Origin: Williamsia herbipolensis | Lineage (GTDB): Bacteria; Actinomycetota; Actinomycetes; Mycobacteriales; Mycobacteriaceae | Length of the DNA: 64,000 nucleotides | Direction of reading: 5' to 3' | Assembly (NCBI RefSeq): GCF_000964005.1 | Contig: NZ_JXYP01000003.1 | Location: 47,978 to 111,977 of the forward strand | Part shown: positions 10,033-19,475 of the stretch, piece by piece | Layout: every line of letters starts with the position of its first letter | Position numbering within the stretch: the stretch's first letter is position 1 | Notes under the pieces: model-generated | Told to the model about the DNA's origin: nothing | Seen by the model: only the letters and a program-made list of their open reading frames with translations | Database searches by the model: none | Translations under genes and position numbers: made by a program

Positions 10033-13000
10033 CGGGGTTTGGCCAACGGGAAGGCGAGGGTCTCGCGGATCGACTTGCCGGTCAGCAGCATCACCACGCG
10101 GTCGACGCCGATCCCCAGACCCCCGGTCGGCGGCATCGCGTACTCGAGGGCGTCGAGGAAGTCCTCGTCGACCTCCATGGCCTCACGGTCGCCCCCGGCC
10201 GCGCGGTCGGACTGTGCGGTCAGGCGCGCCCGTTGCTCCACGGGGTCGGTGAGTTCGCTGTAGGCCGTACCCAGTTCGACCCCCCAGGCGACGAGATCCC
10301 ATCGCTGCGCCACCTCGGGGCGGTCGGGATCCGAGCGCGTCAGCGGCGACACCGACGTGGGGAAATCGACGTAGAACGTCGGCATGGTGGTCCGATCCTC
10401 GACGAGGTGCTCGTAGAGCTCGAGCACCAGCTGACCCGCATCCCACTCGGGTCGGTGGAGTATCGCCAGACTGTCACAGATCTCGCGCAGCCGAGCCGCA
10501 TCGGTGTCCGGGGTGACCGGCGCACCCACTGCGTCCGACACCGCGCCGTGCACCGTCCGGATCGGCCAGTCGCCGGAGATGTCGACCGCCGTCATCGCGC
10601 CATCGGGGCCGGGCCGCATGGCGACGGCCGCACCGTGGGCCGCGATGGCCGCGGCCTGGATCAGTGAACGGGTCAGATGCAGCATCGTCATGTGGTCGCC
10701 GTGCGCGAGATATGCTTCGAGACTGGTGAACTCGGGATTGTGCGTGCTGTCGACGCCCTCGTTGCGGAAGTTGCGACCGATCTCGAAGACCCGCTCGATC
10801 CCGCCGACGCACAGTCTCTTCAGGTAGAGCTCCGGCGCGATGCGCAGGTAGAGGTCGAGGTCGTAGGCGTTGATGTGCGTACGGAACGGCTCGGCGTTCG
10901 CCCCGCCGTGCACCCGCTGCAGGATGGGTGTCTCCACCTCGAGGAAGCCCTGGGCGACGAGGTGATCACGGATGGCCCGCACGGCCAGGGCCCGCGTGCG
11001 CAGAGCGTCGGCCGCCGAGGGGTCGACGGCGAGCTCGACGTGTCGTAGCCGTACCCGGGCTTCGGGGTCGGTGAGGCCACTCCACTTGTCCGGCAACGGG
11101 TGCAGGCATTTGCCGAGCATCGTCCAGTCGTCGGCCAGCACCGACTCCTCGCCCGACCGGCTGCGCCCTCGACGTCCACGCACCGACACCAGATCGCCGA
11201 GATCGACGAACTCGGCGAATCGGTGGGCGACTCCCGCGTGCTCGCCGGCGTCGAACAGGACCTGCATCGACCCCGACGCATCGCGGACGTCGGCGAAGAT
11301 CACGCCACCGAGATTGCGGGCCCGCAGGATTCGGCCGGCGATCTCGACCGGCAGACCCGACTCGGCGGCCAGCGCGGCGGCCACGGTGTGACTCGGCGGC
11401 CGGGCGGCCGGATAGGCGTCCACGCCGGTCGCGGTGAGAGCGGCGAGCTTGGCCATGCGCACCCGGACCTGCTCGGGTCTGCGCGGTCCCGTCACCGAGG
11501 CCTCTGCCGCAGCGTGGATCTCGTCGATGACGGTGTCGATGTCGAGTCCGGCGGGGATTGCGGGGGTCGTGCCCACGTGGCGCCGCGACCCCATCCGGGT
11601 CCGGCGAATGTGGGGCATCGTGACGAAACCCTCGGTGACGATCGCGGCGATGCCCGCGCGCAGGATGAACCGCGCGTCCTCGCTGCACAGGAACCGCGGG
11701 GCCCACTGCGGCAGGTACTTGGCGTTGGAGCGGTACAGCGATTCCATCTGGACGAACCGGGAGGCGAAGGTGAGCACGCCGTGCGCCCCCTTCATCACCG
11801 GTCCGGCACCGATCTCGCCGCCGCGTTCGAACACCGACCGGAACGCCGCGAAGTTCAGCGATATGCGGGTGACGCCGAATTCCCCTGCCCGGAGCGCGAA
11901 CTCGGTCACCATCGCCTCCACCACGCCGTTCACGGCATCGCGGTCGCGGCGCATCAGGTCGAGGGATGCGCCGGCGCGACCCCACGGCACGAACGACAGC
12001 ATCCCGACGACCTCAACGGTCGGATCCGTCTCGTCACCGGCGATCACGGCCTCGACGAGCAGGCACCGGTCGTCGTGTCGATCACCGAGTCGACTCAGGG
12101 CCATGGCGAAGCCCCGCTCGTCCTCGGTGTCGCGCCACCGGTCGGCGCGGTCGATGACCGCGGCCATCTCGTCCTCGCTGAGGTCGCCGTGGTGCCGGAT
12201 CCGCACGGTGACACCGGCGCGACGGGTGCGGGTGACGGCCTGTCGCACACCGCGCATGTCGGGGCCGTGGATGCGGTAGGTGCGGGCGTCGACCACCGCC
12301 TCGTCGCCGATGTTGAGCGCGGTCATCCCCGCCGCGGCGTAGGCGGTCGCGCCGCGTTCACTGGCGCCCATCGCGGCGGGATGCCAGCCGTATCGGTCGC
12401 AGAGGGTGAAGAACTCGGCGATGGCGTCGGGCCAGAACCGCGGATCGCCGATGGGATCGCCCGAGGCCAGCCCGACACCGACCTCGACGCGATAGGTGAT
12501 GGCGGCGTGGCCGTTCGGCGCGAACACCACCGCCTTGTCCCGGCGGGTGGAGAAGTACGCCAACGAGTCGTCGTCGTTGTAGGCGGTGATCAGCGCGCGG
12601 ATCAGACGCTCGTCGGGCGGGGTCATCAGCCCCGCGAGCCGCTGCGAGCGGAACAGCACGACGGCGGCGGCGATGAGCGCGAGCGCACCCAGGAGACCGA
12701 GGAGTGAGTTGATGACGGTGTAGGTGTGGTTGCCGTCGAAGGTGCGCGTGCCGACCGACGCGAAGGTCACGACCCGGTTGAAAGCGTAGGGCAGGCGCTG
12801 CTCGGATTGGAGATCGCGGGGGAACGCCTCGACCAGGCCCCACCCGACCAGGGTCGCGGCCACCAACCCGCCTGCCAACACCGCGAGCGCGGTGAGCAGT
12901 GCGCCGCGACGCACCCGTGTGTAGAACTGCCGATACCGCAGGATCAGGTAACCGAGCACGACGATGTCGATGGCGAGGCCGATCGCGACACCCACCCGAC

Positions 13001-13418
13001 CGGCCGTCGACACCTCGTACTCCCGGGCGACGGCGGGGACGAGATAGATGCTGTTGGTGCCGGCGAACAACACGATGTAGCCGACCGTCACCCACCACGC
13101 GACGCGCTTGCGTGCCGAGAGTGCGACGGAGAGCAGGACGAGCACGAACGCCCACGCGAAGCTGGTGTCGGGTGCGGAGATGACGTAGGTGTCGATCCAG
13201 TCCCGCGGCACCGCGACGATGTGGCGGACGGTGACCGAGATACTGCCGACGACGGCGAAGGCGGCCAGCACGCCGACGACGCGGCCCGCGAACCGCGGTG
13301 CCCGTCCACCGTTGCCCGACGGGGTGCGGATGCGCTCGAGGATCCGCGCAGAACGCTCGACCGGATCGCGCCGTTCGACCGGGTCGAGACGCTTCTCGGC
13401 GGAAGCGGTGACGGTCAT
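10029..13418 (-). CDS. lysX: Bifunctional lysylphosphatidylglycerol synthetase / lysyl-tRNA synthetase LysX
   Basis: LysX charges tRNA-Lys and transfers lysine to phosphatidylglycerol, which lowers membrane charge and gives resistance to cationic peptides. The 1129-aa protein has an MprF-like part: about seven membrane segments to residue ~250, then a GNAT-like DUF2156 transferase domain (~280-600, with [28 protein letters not shown]). An OB-fold anticodon-binding domain (~650-740) and a class II LysRS core follow, with motif 2 [11 protein letters not shown] and motif 3 [13 protein letters not shown]. The length is close to the mycobacterial protein. ATG 13418 is preferred (AGGGGA about 9 bases upstream). 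An in-frame start at 13484 would add 22 residues. It is followed directly by the overlapping hydrolase gene. Confidence 0.95.
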   Translation of the reverse strand: MTVTASAEKRLDPVERRDPVERSARILERIRTPSGNGGRAPRFAGRVVGVLAAFAVVGSISVTVRHIVAVPRDWIDTYVISAPDTSFAWAFVLVLLSVALSARKRVAWWVTVGYIVLFAGTNSIYLVPAVAREYEVSTAGRVGVAIGLAIDIVVLGYLILRYRQFYTRVRRGALLTALAVLAGGLVAATLVGWGLVEAFPRDLQSEQRLPYAFNRVVTFASVGTRTFDGNHTYTVINSLLGLLGALALIAAAVVLFRSQRLAGLMTPPDERLIRALITAYNDDDSLAYFSTRRDKAVVFAPNGHAAITYRVEVGVGLASGDPIGDPRFWPDAIAEFFTLCDRYGWHPAAMGASERGATAYAAAGMTALNIGDEAVVDARTYRIHGPDMRGVRQAVTRTRRAGVTVRIRHHGDLSEDEMAAVIDRADRWRDTEDERGFAMALSRLGDRHDDRCLLVEAVIAGDETDPTVEVVGMLSFVPWGRAGASLDLMRRDRDAVNGVVEAMVTEFALRAGEFGVTRISLNFAAFRSVFERGGEIGAGPVMKGAHGVLTFASRFVQMESLYRSNAKYLPQWAPRFLCSEDARFILRAGIAAIVTEGFVTMPHIRRTRMGSRRHVGTTPAIPAGLDIDTVIDEIHAAAEASVTGPRRPEQVRVRMAKLAALTATGVDAYPAARPPSHTVAAALAAESGLPVEIAGRILRARNLGGVIFADVRDASGSMQVLFDAGEHAGVAHRFAEFVDLGDLVSVRGRRGRSRSGEESVLADDWTMLGKCLHPLPDKWSGLTDPEARVRLRHVELAVDPSAADALRTRALAVRAIRDHLVAQGFLEVETPILQRVHGGANAEPFRTHINAYDLDLYLRIAPELYLKRLCVGGIERVFEIGRNFRNEGVDSTHNPEFTSLEAYLAHGDHMTMLHLTRSLIQAAAIAAHGAAVAMRPGPDGAMTAVDISGDWPIRTVHGAVSDAVGAPVTPDTDAARLREICDSLAILHRPEWDAGQLVLELYEHLVEDRTTMPTFYVDFPTSVSPLTRSDPDRPEVAQRWDLVAWGVELGTAYSELTDPVEQRARLTAQSDRAAGGDREAMEVDEDFLDALEYAMPPTGGLGIGVDRVVMLLTGKSIRETLAFPLAKPR

Positions 13419-13490
13419 CGCAGGCGATCCCCTCTCCGGCCTCGTGTGCCCTCGACGTCGCGCGTCCCACGGTGTCGGTGTCACAGTGGG

Positions 13491-13513
13491 GCAGGTGACA
13501 TGGTGTCACCTGC
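13491..13513. promoter_or_regulatory. Perfect inverted repeat between lysX and the S4-protein gene
   Basis: Ten-base arms gcaggtgaca (13491-13500) and tgtcacctgc (13504-13513) are separated by 3 bases. The element lies 73 bases upstream of the lysX start and 50 bases upstream of the S4-domain gene, between the divergent promoters. A nearby gtgtcacag half-site (around 13477) may belong to the same system. Both operator and cruciform readings are possible. No regulator gene is adjacent. Confidence 0.55.
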
Positions 13514-13562
13514 ACACCTGTGTCGTCATCGGGTGTGGGCGACCGGCGGCGAGGAGCGTGAC

Positions 13563-13793
13563 ATGGCAGAGGTGTCCGGCGAGGTCGAGATCGCCGACGA
13601 CTCGATCCGACTGGGCCAGTTCCTCAAACTGGCGAACCTGATCGAGAGCGGCGCGGAGGCGAAGACGGTGATCGCCGACGGTGAGGTGACCGTCAACGGC
13701 GAGGTCGAGACGCGACGGGGTCGGCAGCTCGTGGTCGGCGACGTGGTCGCCGCCGGTGGCATCGCCCTGCGCGTGACCGGCCCTGTCACGTGA
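13563..13793 (+). CDS. Small S4-domain RNA-binding protein (YbcJ/YaaA type)
   Basis: This 76-aa protein is almost entirely an S4-like RNA-binding fold: IRLGQFLKLANLIESGAEAK, then VIADGEVTVNGEVETRRGRQL and a final strand pair. This is typical of the stand-alone S4 proteins of bacteria thought to bind structured RNA. The ATG at 13563 has GAGGAG about 6 bases upstream. It is divergent from lysX and followed 27 bases later by rraA. Confidence 0.9.
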   Translation: MAEVSGEVEIADDSIRLGQFLKLANLIESGAEAKTVIADGEVTVNGEVETRRGRQLVVGDVVAAGGIALRVTGPVT

Positions 13794-13820
13794 GCTGATC
13801 CGCACCTAAGCTGATCCTCC

Positions 13821-14297
13821 GTGAGCGAATCGACTTTTCAGGCCACCGCCGACCTCGTCGACGAGATCGGCGCCGACGTCCGCAGCTGCGACACCCAGTT
13901 CCGCCAGTTCGGCGGGCGTCGTGAGTTCTCCGGACCGGTCCGCACCGTGCGCTGCCACGAGGACAACGCGCTGCTCAAATCGGTGTTGGGGACGCCCGGT
14001 GACGGCGCGGTCCTCGTCGTCGACGGTGGCGCGTCGGTGCACACGGCGCTCGTGGGCGACCTGATCGCCGAGTTGGGTCGCTCGAACGGATGGGCCGGCG
14101 TCATCGTGCACGGCGCGATCCGCGACTCCGCCGTCATCGGCGGGATGGATTTCGGGTGCAAGGCGCTGGGTACCAATCCCCGCAAGTCCACCAAGACCGG
14201 TGCCGGCGAAGCCGATGTCGACGTCGCCTTCGGTGGCGTCACGTTCCGGGTCGGCGACGTCGTGCACAGCGACGACGACGGCATCGTCGTCGTCTAG
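13821..14297 (+). CDS. rraA: RraA-like protein (RNase E activity regulator / HMG aldolase fold)
   Basis: The 158-aa length and sequence are typical of RraA: the N-terminal [10 protein letters not shown] equivalent ([20 protein letters not shown]), the central [21 protein letters not shown], and [17 protein letters not shown]. Family members either modulate RNase E or act as metal-dependent 4-hydroxy-4-methyl-2-oxoglutarate aldolases. The GAIRDS segment retains the Arg and Asp used in the aldolase site. A GTG start at 13821 is used. The gene sits 27 bases after the S4 RNA-binding gene, so an RNA-related pair is plausible. Confidence 0.9.
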   Translation: MSESTFQATADLVDEIGADVRSCDTQFRQFGGRREFSGPVRTVRCHEDNALLKSVLGTPGDGAVLVVDGGASVHTALVGDLIAELGRSNGWAGVIVHGAIRDSAVIGGMDFGCKALGTNPRKSTKTGAGEADVDVAFGGVTFRVGDVVHSDDDGIVVV

Positions 14298-14336
14298 CCA
14301 CATCAGCTCTGGGCGGGACGCGAGCCACCGCCTACA

Positions 14337-14356
14337 CTGACAACATTGTGTGTCAG
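14337..14356. promoter_or_regulatory. Dyad upstream of gabD2
   Basis: The arms ctgaca and tgtcag are separated by eight bases (acattgtg), 34 bases before the gabD2 start. This could be an operator for an unlinked regulator. It is short enough to occur by chance. Confidence 0.3.
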
Positions 14357-14389
14357 ATCGGCACACCGCTTGCGAGGAGAAGAGCCCCG

Positions 14390-15943
14390 ATGGCGAGACC
14401 GGACACCGCGACCTTCGACCGTCTTCGTCGACTGGTCGCCATCGACCAGTACGACGCCCGACCCACGCGGTCAGTACTCGAGGCCTACACCGGCACCGAG
14501 ATGACCACCATCCCCATCGGCACCGCCGAGGACCTCGAGGTGGCCGTGCGTCGTGCCCGGGCCGCGCAGGCCCGCTGGGCCGCGACGTCGCCGAAGGAGC
14601 GCGCCGACCTCCTGCTGCGCTTCGCCGCGCTGGTCTTCGACCGCCGCACCGAGCTGATGGACATGGCCCAGGCCGAGACCGGCAAGGCCCGTTCGTACGC
14701 ACAGGAAGAGGTCATCGACGTCGCGCTCACCGCGCGGCACTATGCCAAGACCGGCCCGAAGACGTTGGCCGCCAAGAAGGTCAAGGGCATGATCCCCGGC
14801 GCCACCGACGTGCGGGTGCGCTATCAGCCGAAGGGCGTCATCGGCGTCATCTCGCCGTGGAACTACCCGGTCACCCTCGCCGCGTCGGACGCCGTCGCCG
14901 CGCTCATGGCGGGCAACGGCGTGGTGATCAAGCCCGACAGCCAGACCCCGTACTGCGCGCTCGCGGTCGCCGAACTGCTCTACGCGGCCGGCCTCGAACC
15001 CGAACTGTTTGCCGTGGTGCCCGGCCCCGGCGGTGTCGTGGGGCAGGCGCTGGTGAAGACCGCCGACTACCTCATGTTCACCGGTTCCTCGGCCACCGGC
15101 GCCACGCTGGCCGAGCAGGCCGGCAGCCGCTTGATCGGCTTCTCCGCCGAACTCGGCGGCAAGAACCCGATGATCGTGACCTCGGGCGCCAACGTCGACA
15201 AGGCCGTCGAGGGCGCCGCCCGCGCCTGCTACTCGAACTCCGGCCAGCTGTGCATCTCCATCGAGCGCCTGTACGTCGAGAAGCCGGTGGCCGACGAGTT
15301 CACCCGCAAGTTCGCCGCCAAGGTCGCCTCGATGAAGGTGGCGCCGGCCTACGACTTTGACGCCGACATGGGCTCACTCGCCTCGCAGGCCCAGATCGAC
15401 GTCATCGACGCCCACGTCAAGGACGCGACCGCGAAGGGCGCCACCGTGCTCGCCGGCGGCAAGAAGCTCGACGAATTGGGGCCGTTCTTCTACGCCCCGA
15501 CCGTGCTCAAGGGCGTCAACGAGCACATGGAGTGCTTCGCGACCGAGACCTTCGGCCCGCTGGTGTCGGTGTACGAGGTCGACTCGGTGGACGAGGCGAT
15601 CAAGCTCGCCAACGACACCGATTACGGCCTCAACGCCAGCGTCTTCGCCGGTAGCACCGGCCAGGCGCGGGACATCGGCGCTCAGCTGCGCGTCGGCACC
15701 GTCAACGTGAACGAGGGATACGCCGCCGCATGGGGCTCCACCGCCGCGCCGATGGGCGGCATGGGGGTCTCCGGTGTCGGGCGTCGCCACGGCACCGAGG
15801 GGCTGCTCAAGTACACCGAGCCGCAAACCATCGCCACCCAACGCGTGATCGGCATCGACGGCATCCGCGGTGTCCCGCGCAAGCTGTTCCTCAAGGTGGT
15901 GCCGACCTCGATGAAGCTGCTGAGGTTCCTGCCCGGTCGCTGA
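14390..15943 (+). CDS. gabD2: Succinate-semialdehyde dehydrogenase (NADP+), GabD2 type
   Basis: An aldehyde dehydrogenase of 517 aa, nearly the same length as mycobacterial GabD2, which oxidises succinic semialdehyde to succinate. Visible features are the cofactor-site segment GVIGVISPWNYPVTLA, the nucleotide-binding FTGSSATGATLAEQ, the catalytic Glu in SAELGGKNPMIV, and the catalytic Cys in NSGQLCISIERLYVE. The C-terminal segment SGVGRRHGTEGLLKYTEPQT is typical. ATG 14390 follows GAGGAGA at about 10 bases. A longer open frame upstream runs through rraA and is rejected. Confidence 0.93.
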   Translation: MARPDTATFDRLRRLVAIDQYDARPTRSVLEAYTGTEMTTIPIGTAEDLEVAVRRARAAQARWAATSPKERADLLLRFAALVFDRRTELMDMAQAETGKARSYAQEEVIDVALTARHYAKTGPKTLAAKKVKGMIPGATDVRVRYQPKGVIGVISPWNYPVTLAASDAVAALMAGNGVVIKPDSQTPYCALAVAELLYAAGLEPELFAVVPGPGGVVGQALVKTADYLMFTGSSATGATLAEQAGSRLIGFSAELGGKNPMIVTSGANVDKAVEGAARACYSNSGQLCISIERLYVEKPVADEFTRKFAAKVASMKVAPAYDFDADMGSLASQAQIDVIDAHVKDATAKGATVLAGGKKLDELGPFFYAPTVLKGVNEHMECFATETFGPLVSVYEVDSVDEAIKLANDTDYGLNASVFAGSTGQARDIGAQLRVGTVNVNEGYAAAWGSTAAPMGGMGVSGVGRRHGTEGLLKYTEPQTIATQRVIGIDGIRGVPRKLFLKVVPTSMKLLRFLPGR

Positions 15944-15967
15944 CCCGACCGTGTGAGTCGTCCCCGC

Positions 15968-16453
15968 TCAGCCGCTGCGGCGTCGGCGACGCCGGCGCCG
16001 CAGGGCCACGGCGACACCGACCACACCCACCGCGACCACATACGGCACGGGGTTGATCGGATCCTGTGTCGACAGCGCGGTCGGTGCGGTACGCCGCAGC
16101 TGCGTGAAGCGAGCGGTCTCGTCTCCCGCGTCGGGCGTCGGCACAGCGGGCGCCGGCACCGCAGGCGGTGGTGTCTGCTCGGGCGTCGCGACCGGTGGGG
16201 TCGGCGGGGTGTCGTGTGGCGATGACTTCGGCGGCGCTTTCTTGGCCGGTGTCCGGCTTCCGGGCGACGTCGACGCGCGTTTCGCCGGGGCCTTCTTGGC
16301 GGGGGCTTTCTTCGCCGCCGCTTTCTTCGCGGGCGCCTTCTTGGCCGCCACCTTCTTGGCCGGGGCTTTTTTCGCCGGGGCCTTCTTGGCAGGTGTCTTC
16401 TTCGCCGGCGTCTTCTCGGGTTCGTCGGGGGTGCCGGCGGCCGGTTCGGTCAT
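15968..16453 (-). CDS. Lys/Ala/Pro-repeat protein with C-terminal membrane anchor
   Basis: The 161-aa protein starts MTEPAAGTPDEPEKTPAKKT and contains about twelve A/P-A-K-K units (residues ~15-65). These resemble histone H1-like or HBHA tails. A Pro-rich linker (PPTPPVATPEQTPPPAVPAP) follows, then one hydrophobic helix (VPYVVAVGVVGVAVAL), and the very end is a run of eight arginines plus SG. This suggests a tail-anchored protein whose Lys-rich part could contact DNA, RNA or anionic polymer. No catalytic domain is seen. It converges on gabD2 and lies downstream of the CopC-YcnI cluster beyond a terminator. The function is unknown. Confidence 0.75.
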   Translation of the reverse strand: MTEPAAGTPDEPEKTPAKKTPAKKAPAKKAPAKKVAAKKAPAKKAAAKKAPAKKAPAKRASTSPGSRTPAKKAPPKSSPHDTPPTPPVATPEQTPPPAVPAPAVPTPDAGDETARFTQLRRTAPTALSTQDPINPVPYVVAVGVVGVAVALRRRRRRRRSG

Positions 16454-16565
16454 CGTCGAATGCTCCCTGCTACGCGATGGTGTGGGTGGGGGTGCCTCAC
16501 GTTGGTGATCATCATGCCGAAATGGACGGGTGCGGCGCGCGTCCTTGGTGACCCTCACAACCGAC

Positions 16566-16598
16566 GATGCGGTGCGCCGGGTTCCGACGCACCGCATC
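16566..16598 (-). terminator. Hairpin terminator of the copC cluster
   Basis: Perfect 11-bp stem (gatgcggtgcg with cgcaccgcatc) and an 11-base loop, beginning 18 bases beyond the copC stop on the minus strand. It separates the copper cluster from the Lys/Ala/Pro-repeat gene. Confidence 0.8.
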
Positions 16599-16616
16599 TG
16601 TTGTCACAACTGTCGG

Positions 16617-17147
16617 TCAGGTACGCGCGCGTCGTCGCACCACGAACGTCGTGGCGACGCCGACGACCACCACCACGACGACCACGTAGACCCACACCGG
16701 GATCCCCGAGTCGTCGGAGGAATCCGAACCGTCCGCCGAGGGACCGGGCGTACCGGTACCCGCGGTGGTCAGCGTGAACGGCACCTGCCCCGAGACGGGG
16801 TGACCGTCGGCCGAGGTGACGCGATAGTTGATGCGGTACTCACCCGCAGGACCCAGTGGGCGCAGAGCGATGCTGATCCGCTGCCCGACGACCTGCGCAT
16901 CACCCTGCTGCCAGAAGTTCTGGTCGGGTCCCACCACGGTCAGGGTGTCGTAGGAGTCCTGCAGCGCCTCGTTGAAGGTGAGCGTCACGCGTTGCGGGCC
17001 CGCCGACACCGACGCACCGCGCGCCGGGTCCGAGGACACCAGCGAGGAGTGCGCCGAGGCCGGCCCGGCGAACGCGATCGACGCCAGCACGACGAGGAAC
17101 GCGGCGAGCGCGCCCCCGACGAGCCGCCGCGCGACGGACGAGGTCAT
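16617..17147 (-). CDS. CopC-domain copper-binding/resistance protein
   Basis: The protein (176 aa) has a signal peptide ending GPASA, so the mature chain would begin HSSLVSSDPARGASV with an N-terminal His, the usual Cu(II) ligand in CopC. The beta-sandwich shows VTLTFNEALQ and YRINYRVTSADGHPVSGQVPF, where the DGHP His is the second conserved ligand. A Ser/Asp-rich linker leads to a C-terminal helix (VWVYVVVVVVVVGVATTFVV) and a basic stop-transfer (RRRART), so it is anchored outside the membrane. Its ATG overlaps the YcnI stop in ATGA fashion. A role in copper handling is known for the family. Confidence 0.93.
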   Translation of the reverse strand: MTSSVARRLVGGALAAFLVVLASIAFAGPASAHSSLVSSDPARGASVSAGPQRVTLTFNEALQDSYDTLTVVGPDQNFWQQGDAQVVGQRISIALRPLGPAGEYRINYRVTSADGHPVSGQVPFTLTTAGTGTPGPSADGSDSSDDSGIPVWVYVVVVVVVVGVATTFVVRRRART

Positions 17148-17848
17148 GCCCGTCGCCGGAACGCGACACCGGCAGCGGCGAGACCGATCACGCCCACGAC
17201 CAGGCCCGCGCCGCCGAGCCAGCGCGCGGTGGTGTCGGTGTCCGAGCACTCCTCGGCACCGGCAGCGGTGCCCGACCCGTGGTGGTCGTCGGACTTCGCC
17301 GCCAACTCGATCTCGGGTGCGGGATGTTCGGGCTCGGAGCCGTCGGCGTTGGGGGCCTGGTTCCAGTCGACCCGCTCACCGTCGGAATAGGTCTGCACCG
17401 CGGGGAACGTGACCGACTCCTTCTCGGGCAGCGGACCGGCGCTGAGCACGAACCGCTGGAACTGCCCGGGCGCCACACCGGTCGCCCCGGGGGTGGTGGT
17501 CCACGTGACCGAGGTGGCCTCGTCGGTGGTGGGGTCCTTGGTCACCGCGGCCTGCCATCCCGGGATCGCCTCCGGTCGAGCCGATTTCAGGTTCGGGAGG
17601 GTGATGGTCAGGCTGGTCGTGGTGGTGTTCGTGTCGGTCTCGTTCGGCACGTTGAACGTGATGACGCCGTAGCCGCCCTGCGCGAGACCGGGGGAGGTGG
17701 CGGTCACGTGCGCAGAAGCGGCGGCCGGTGCGAGCGCCGCACCCAGACCGAGGGTGGCGACGGTCGCGACGAGGGCGACCGGGACTCGACCGCGAAAACG
17801 AGATCCGGGCCGGCGAGATCGAGGCCGGGAGATGTGATGAATGGTCAT
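17144..17848 (-). CDS. YcnI-family (DUF1775) copper chaperone-like protein
   Basis: A 234-aa exported protein. The signal peptide ends AAASA, giving a mature N-terminal His (HVTATSP), the residue that binds copper in characterised YcnI domains. The DUF1775 core follows (VITFNVPNETDTNTTTTSLTITLP, PGQFQRFVLSAGPLP), then a His/Glu-containing linker (SDDHHGSG, EECSD) and one C-terminal helix with an RRRA tail. YcnI-CopC pairs are a recurring copper-related arrangement. Here the two overlap by four bases, with a Met/His-rich membrane protein 92 bases upstream. Confidence 0.92.
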   Translation of the reverse strand: MTIHHISRPRSRRPGSRFRGRVPVALVATVATLGLGAALAPAAASAHVTATSPGLAQGGYGVITFNVPNETDTNTTTTSLTITLPNLKSARPEAIPGWQAAVTKDPTTDEATSVTWTTTPGATGVAPGQFQRFVLSAGPLPEKESVTFPAVQTYSDGERVDWNQAPNADGSEPEHPAPEIELAAKSDDHHGSGTAAGAEECSDTDTTARWLGGAGLVVGVIGLAAAGVAFRRRA

Positions 17849-17940
17849 GACTGAGATGGATCCTCACTGAGAAGAGATGTGGGTGTGCCGCCTGCGACGG
17901 CTCTCATGCCGGCAGGCGGTGCGATGCCCTGTGGGCGGTG

Positions 17941-18615
17941 TCAGGCGAACGTGCCGACGACCGGAGGGCCGCGTGTCCCGGCGCCCGCGGCGCGATCGAT
18001 GCGGCGGGCGATGACGAGCAGCGTGACCGTGACGACGGTCGAGACGCTCTGCGCGAGTGCGGTGATGGGTGTCGTGAGGGCTGCGACGACGACGGTCGCC
18101 ATCCCGGACACGGCGCCGGCGAGGGCGACGAGCACGACGCACAGGGGGATGGCCACCAGGTGCGTCAGCAGCATGAGCAGGCCGTCGGCCGACCCGGGGT
18201 GGGCGAGTACCGCGAGATGATCGAGCAGCATCGACGATCCGCCGCCGGCGGAACCGTGTGTCGCGTGACCGGCGCCGCCCATCATCTCGCCGGACGGCAT
18301 CACGTGGTGATGCCCCGGGGAGTCGGGCGGGGACGCCATACCCGAGGACATCGCGCCGGAGTGCGACATCCCCATCGAGAGGGCGAGGTGGGCGACCGCC
18401 TGACCGGCGGAGAGGACCAGGAGCAGCCCGAGACGACCGCAGTGCGGTCCGGCGAAGATGCCGGCGACGACACCGACGAGCAGCGCGGCACCGACACCCA
18501 GCGGGCCGGGGGCGGAACCGGAGGCGATCGCGTGCGCGGCGACGGCGAGTGCGGGGATCAGCGCCGCGACCGCGGCCCCCCGGACCGACACGACGCCGGC
18601 GACACGAGCGCTCAC
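17941..18615 (-). CDS. Polytopic membrane protein with Met/His-rich loop, in the copper cluster
   Basis: This 224-aa protein has about five or six hydrophobic segments. Between the third and fourth is a loop (about residues 78-130) rich in Met and His: MGMSHSGAMSSGMASPP, GHHHVMPSGEMMGG, GHATHGSAGGGSSM. Such loops are typical of Cu-trafficking membrane proteins. The position directly upstream of YcnI and CopC on the same strand supports a copper role, such as import or delivery. No CopD signature is obvious to me, and the family is not named. The stop lies 92 bases before the YcnI start. Confidence 0.8.
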   Translation of the reverse strand: MSARVAGVVSVRGAAVAALIPALAVAAHAIASGSAPGPLGVGAALLVGVVAGIFAGPHCGRLGLLLVLSAGQAVAHLALSMGMSHSGAMSSGMASPPDSPGHHHVMPSGEMMGGAGHATHGSAGGGSSMLLDHLAVLAHPGSADGLLMLLTHLVAIPLCVVLVALAGAVSGMATVVVAALTTPITALAQSVSTVVTVTLLVIARRIDRAAGAGTRGPPVVGTFA

Positions 18616-18632
18616 GGCGCGGCGATCACCGC

Positions 18633-19328
18633 TCAGGGACGCACCCCGAGGCGGGCCAGAAGATCGGCGTTGATGGCGGTCAGTTCGGTCGAGATCGCCT
18701 TGTGTGCGGCACGACGGCGCGGGGCCGGCATGTGCTCGGCCGCCTCGGTCGCCGCGGTCAGGTCGGTGAGCCGCGACTGCATCGTCGAGACGAAGGTCTT
18801 CGTCTCCGCGTCGTTGTCACGCGTCCCCGCGAGTGTCGACAGCGACCGGTTGGCCCCGGCGATCTGCGCCGACAGTGCGGCACCGTGGCCGCTGTACTGG
18901 TTGATCTCGTCGACGGGGACGCCGACGCGCTCGGCCTGGTAGCGGGTGAGCTGCTCGCGGGCGAGCACCGATCCGCGGTAGGCCAGCGGCACCACGATGG
19001 GGGAGGCGACCTTCGCGATCGACAGGTAGCGCTTGACCTTGCGCGGGGTCAGCGAGGTACCCGCGGCGGCGGCGTCGGCCTTCGCCTTGGCCACCTTCAC
19101 GCTCGCCTTGTTCGTGTCGGTGATGGCCTTCACCACGGCCTTGTCGGACTTGCGCTGGGCGCGCAGCGTCTTCTTGGTGAGCTTCGCCTCCTGGCGCCTG
19201 CGCGCCTTGCGATCCCGGTCCACTCCGCGTGAATCGAGGCGTGCCTCCAACTTCGCCTTGGCCTTGAGGGCCTTGGCCTGGGCTTTCCTCTGCGCGCGCG
19301 TGCTGCGTCTCGAGGTGAACAGACCCAT
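18633..19328 (-). CDS. DUF6474-like Lys/Arg/Ala-rich protein
   Basis: The 231-aa protein starts MGLFTSRRSTRAQRKAQAKA. A long, highly basic, probably helical or coiled N-terminal half (to residue ~85) is followed by LTPRKVKRYLSIAKVASPIVVPLAYRGSVLAREQLTRY and an Ala-rich helical end. This matches the actinobacterial hypothetical family DUF6474. No enzymatic motif is present. The role is unknown. It lies 17 bases upstream of the Met/His-rich gene and could be in the same transcript. Confidence 0.75.
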   Translation of the reverse strand: MGLFTSRRSTRAQRKAQAKALKAKAKLEARLDSRGVDRDRKARRRQEAKLTKKTLRAQRKSDKAVVKAITDTNKASVKVAKAKADAAAAGTSLTPRKVKRYLSIAKVASPIVVPLAYRGSVLAREQLTRYQAERVGVPVDEINQYSGHGAALSAQIAGANRSLSTLAGTRDNDAETKTFVSTMQSRLTDLTAATEAAEHMPAPRRRAAHKAISTELTAINADLLARLGVRP

Positions 19329-19475
19329 GAATCGGATCCTCCCGGTTGAAGAAATGTCTCGGCACTACGGTAGAAGAACAGCCACACCAGCATCGCACAG
19401 CCGACGGGCGGTGCCCTCGCGCGGGCGAGGAAGCCGGCGGGTGACTCCGGGGGCATGCGAAAGGGATGGGTGCGG

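Noticed and set aside
11100..12707. Plus-strand frame opposite lysX
   Set aside because: It is a mirror of the lysX reading frame without start signal or recognisable domain.
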